From positions 1,517,501-1,581,500 of the forward strand of contig NZ_CP046120.1 in NCBI RefSeq assembly GCF_009707465.1: DNA of 64,000 nt. The letters are read 5' to 3'. A program made the translations under genes and the position numbers. This stretch comes from Novosphingobium sp. Gsoil 351. Lineage in GTDB: Bacteria; Pseudomonadota; Alphaproteobacteria; Sphingomonadales; Sphingomonadaceae. This document shows, one piece after another, positions 63,516 through 64,000 of the stretch (positions are counted from its first letter, which is position 1; the number at the start of each line of letters is the position of its first letter). A model generated the notes under the pieces. It was given only the letters and a program-made list of their open reading frames with translations. It was not told the DNA's origin and ran no database searches.

Positions 63516-64000
63516 AGGGCGAGGCTTCCCGGGTTCATCAAGCCGCGCGGATCGAGCTGGCGCTTGACTGTCTCTAGCAACGCCCACGCGGCGGGATCGT
63601 GGCTGGCCTTGAGCGGATAGGTCCGCGCGATCTGGAGATGGATCGCGCCGAGCGTGGCAAACACCTCTATCACTCCCTTGCGCAGGCGATCGACCAGCGC
63701 GGCGCTGTCGGGATTCGCCGGAAAGCCCTTGAGCTTGGCCAGATGTCCCGCCTCGACCGCATGGCGATGCAGCGGGTTGAGCGCGTCGGGCCAGTAGAAG
63801 ACCGGCTCGATCAGGCACGCCTGCGGACTGACGGCAGCCAGCATCGCCCCGGCCTGCACGCCCAGCCCCTCCATCTCGGCGCGATGCGCGGCGAACAGCG
63901 CCTGGATCGCGTCCCACCCTTCGACCAGCCGCGAGTGCGGCAGAAAACCGTGCACCGGCACCCAGCGCTCTCCCGCCGGACCGACCATCGAGTTGACTGG
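63512..64000 (-). CDS. FAD-linked oxidase C-terminal part (vanillyl-alcohol oxidase/4-cresol dehydrogenase-like), partial
   Basis: The last about 162 codons of a gene running off the right edge. NSMVGPAGERWVPVHGFLPHSR, the ALNPLHRHAVEAGHLAKLKG region and the closing YPLKASHDPAAWALLETVKRQLDPRGLMNPGSL are the C-terminal domain of VAO-type flavoproteins, the DPxGxxNPG ending being diagnostic. Such enzymes oxidise phenolic side chains, hydroxy acids or amines. It is upstream of and overlaps the nitrilase-fold gene, so the island continues beyond the window. Confidence 0.82.
   Translation of the reverse strand, partial: PVNSMVGPAGERWVPVHGFLPHSRLVEGWDAIQALFAAHRAEMEGLGVQAGAMLAAVSPQACLIEPVFYWPDALNPLHRHAVEAGHLAKLKGFPANPDSAALVDRLRKGVIEVFATLGAIHLQIARTYPLKASHDPAAWALLETVKRQLDPRGLMNPGSLAL

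Noticed and set aside
1..64000. tRNA, rRNA, riboswitch, prophage or insertion sequence
   Set aside because: I looked for cloverleaf-like segments, transposase or integrase motifs and known riboswitch cores and saw none that I could support.

Overview
The window is chromosomal DNA of a GC-rich alphaproteobacterium, most likely a member of the Sphingomonadales (Sphingomonas/Novosphingobium type). This is inferred from gene order (ctaC-ctaD ... ctaB-ctaG-ctaE-DUF983-SURF1-thrC; argH-lptM-lysA; pyrE-pdxJ-acpS-lepB; rplU-rpmA), from frequent GTG/TTG starts and from short interspersed GC-rich palindromic repeats. I see no rRNA, tRNA, CRISPR array, phage or insertion sequence.

Layout. 0-9 kb: partial membrane protein, bamB and its yfgM-like partner, a glycosyltransferase coupled to an alpha/beta hydrolase, a frameshifted selO, and a YadA-type trimeric autotransporter followed by a small exported protein. 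9-18.8 kb: astD, glycine-zipper protein, RarD transporter, pyrC, ygfZ, a TetR repressor divergent from a PF10118 hydrolase, a GNAT acetyltransferase, ribosomal L27/L21, a frameshifted lipoprotein gene and an Fnr-type regulator. 18.8-31.7 kb (all minus): the cytochrome c oxidase locus (ctaC, ctaD, ctaB, a 54-residue membrane protein, ctaG, ctaE, DUF983, SURF1), then thrC, a methyltransferase and a pterin operon (folB, FolM/pteridine-reductase-like SDR, moaA, moaD, moaE). An epoxide-hydrolase-like gene lies between ctaD and ctaB. 31.9-38.3 kb (plus): pyrE, pdxJ, acpS, lepB, an AI-2E transporter, a DUF3089 hydrolase, ruvX and two thioesterases. 38.3-47.5 kb: siroheme synthase, lysA, lptM, argH, a TlpA-like lipoprotein, a valine-catabolic operon (isobutyryl-CoA dehydrogenase, 3-hydroxyisobutyryl-CoA hydrolase, enoyl-CoA hydratase, mmsB) and a ROK sugar kinase.

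47.7-64 kb is accessory: a catabolic island of about eighteen genes that continues past the right edge. It holds a methyltransferase, a CaiB-type CoA-transferase, an HMG-CoA-lyase-like enzyme, a LeuC/LeuD-type hydro-lyase, an alpha/beta hydrolase, an isochorismatase-fold amidase, two tandem allantoinase/imidase-like CE4 proteins, an aldehyde dehydrogenase, an MDR oxidoreductase, two homologous DUF3598-like proteins, a nitrilase-fold protein and an FAD oxidase. Two promoter regions in it share a 15-base identity containing the palindrome TGTCCGGACA, pointing to one regulator, plausibly GntR type. My inference is degradation of a cyclic imide or amide-bearing compound: the ring is opened and deamidated, and the resulting substituted maleate is hydrated, activated as a CoA ester and cleaved by the lyase.

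Four genes (selO, the 17.1-kb lipoprotein, ctaB, the HMG-CoA lyase) are each broken by one base in or beside a short homopolymer, and the RarD start may hide a fifth. As some are core genes, uncorrected sequencing error is at least as likely as true pseudogenes.
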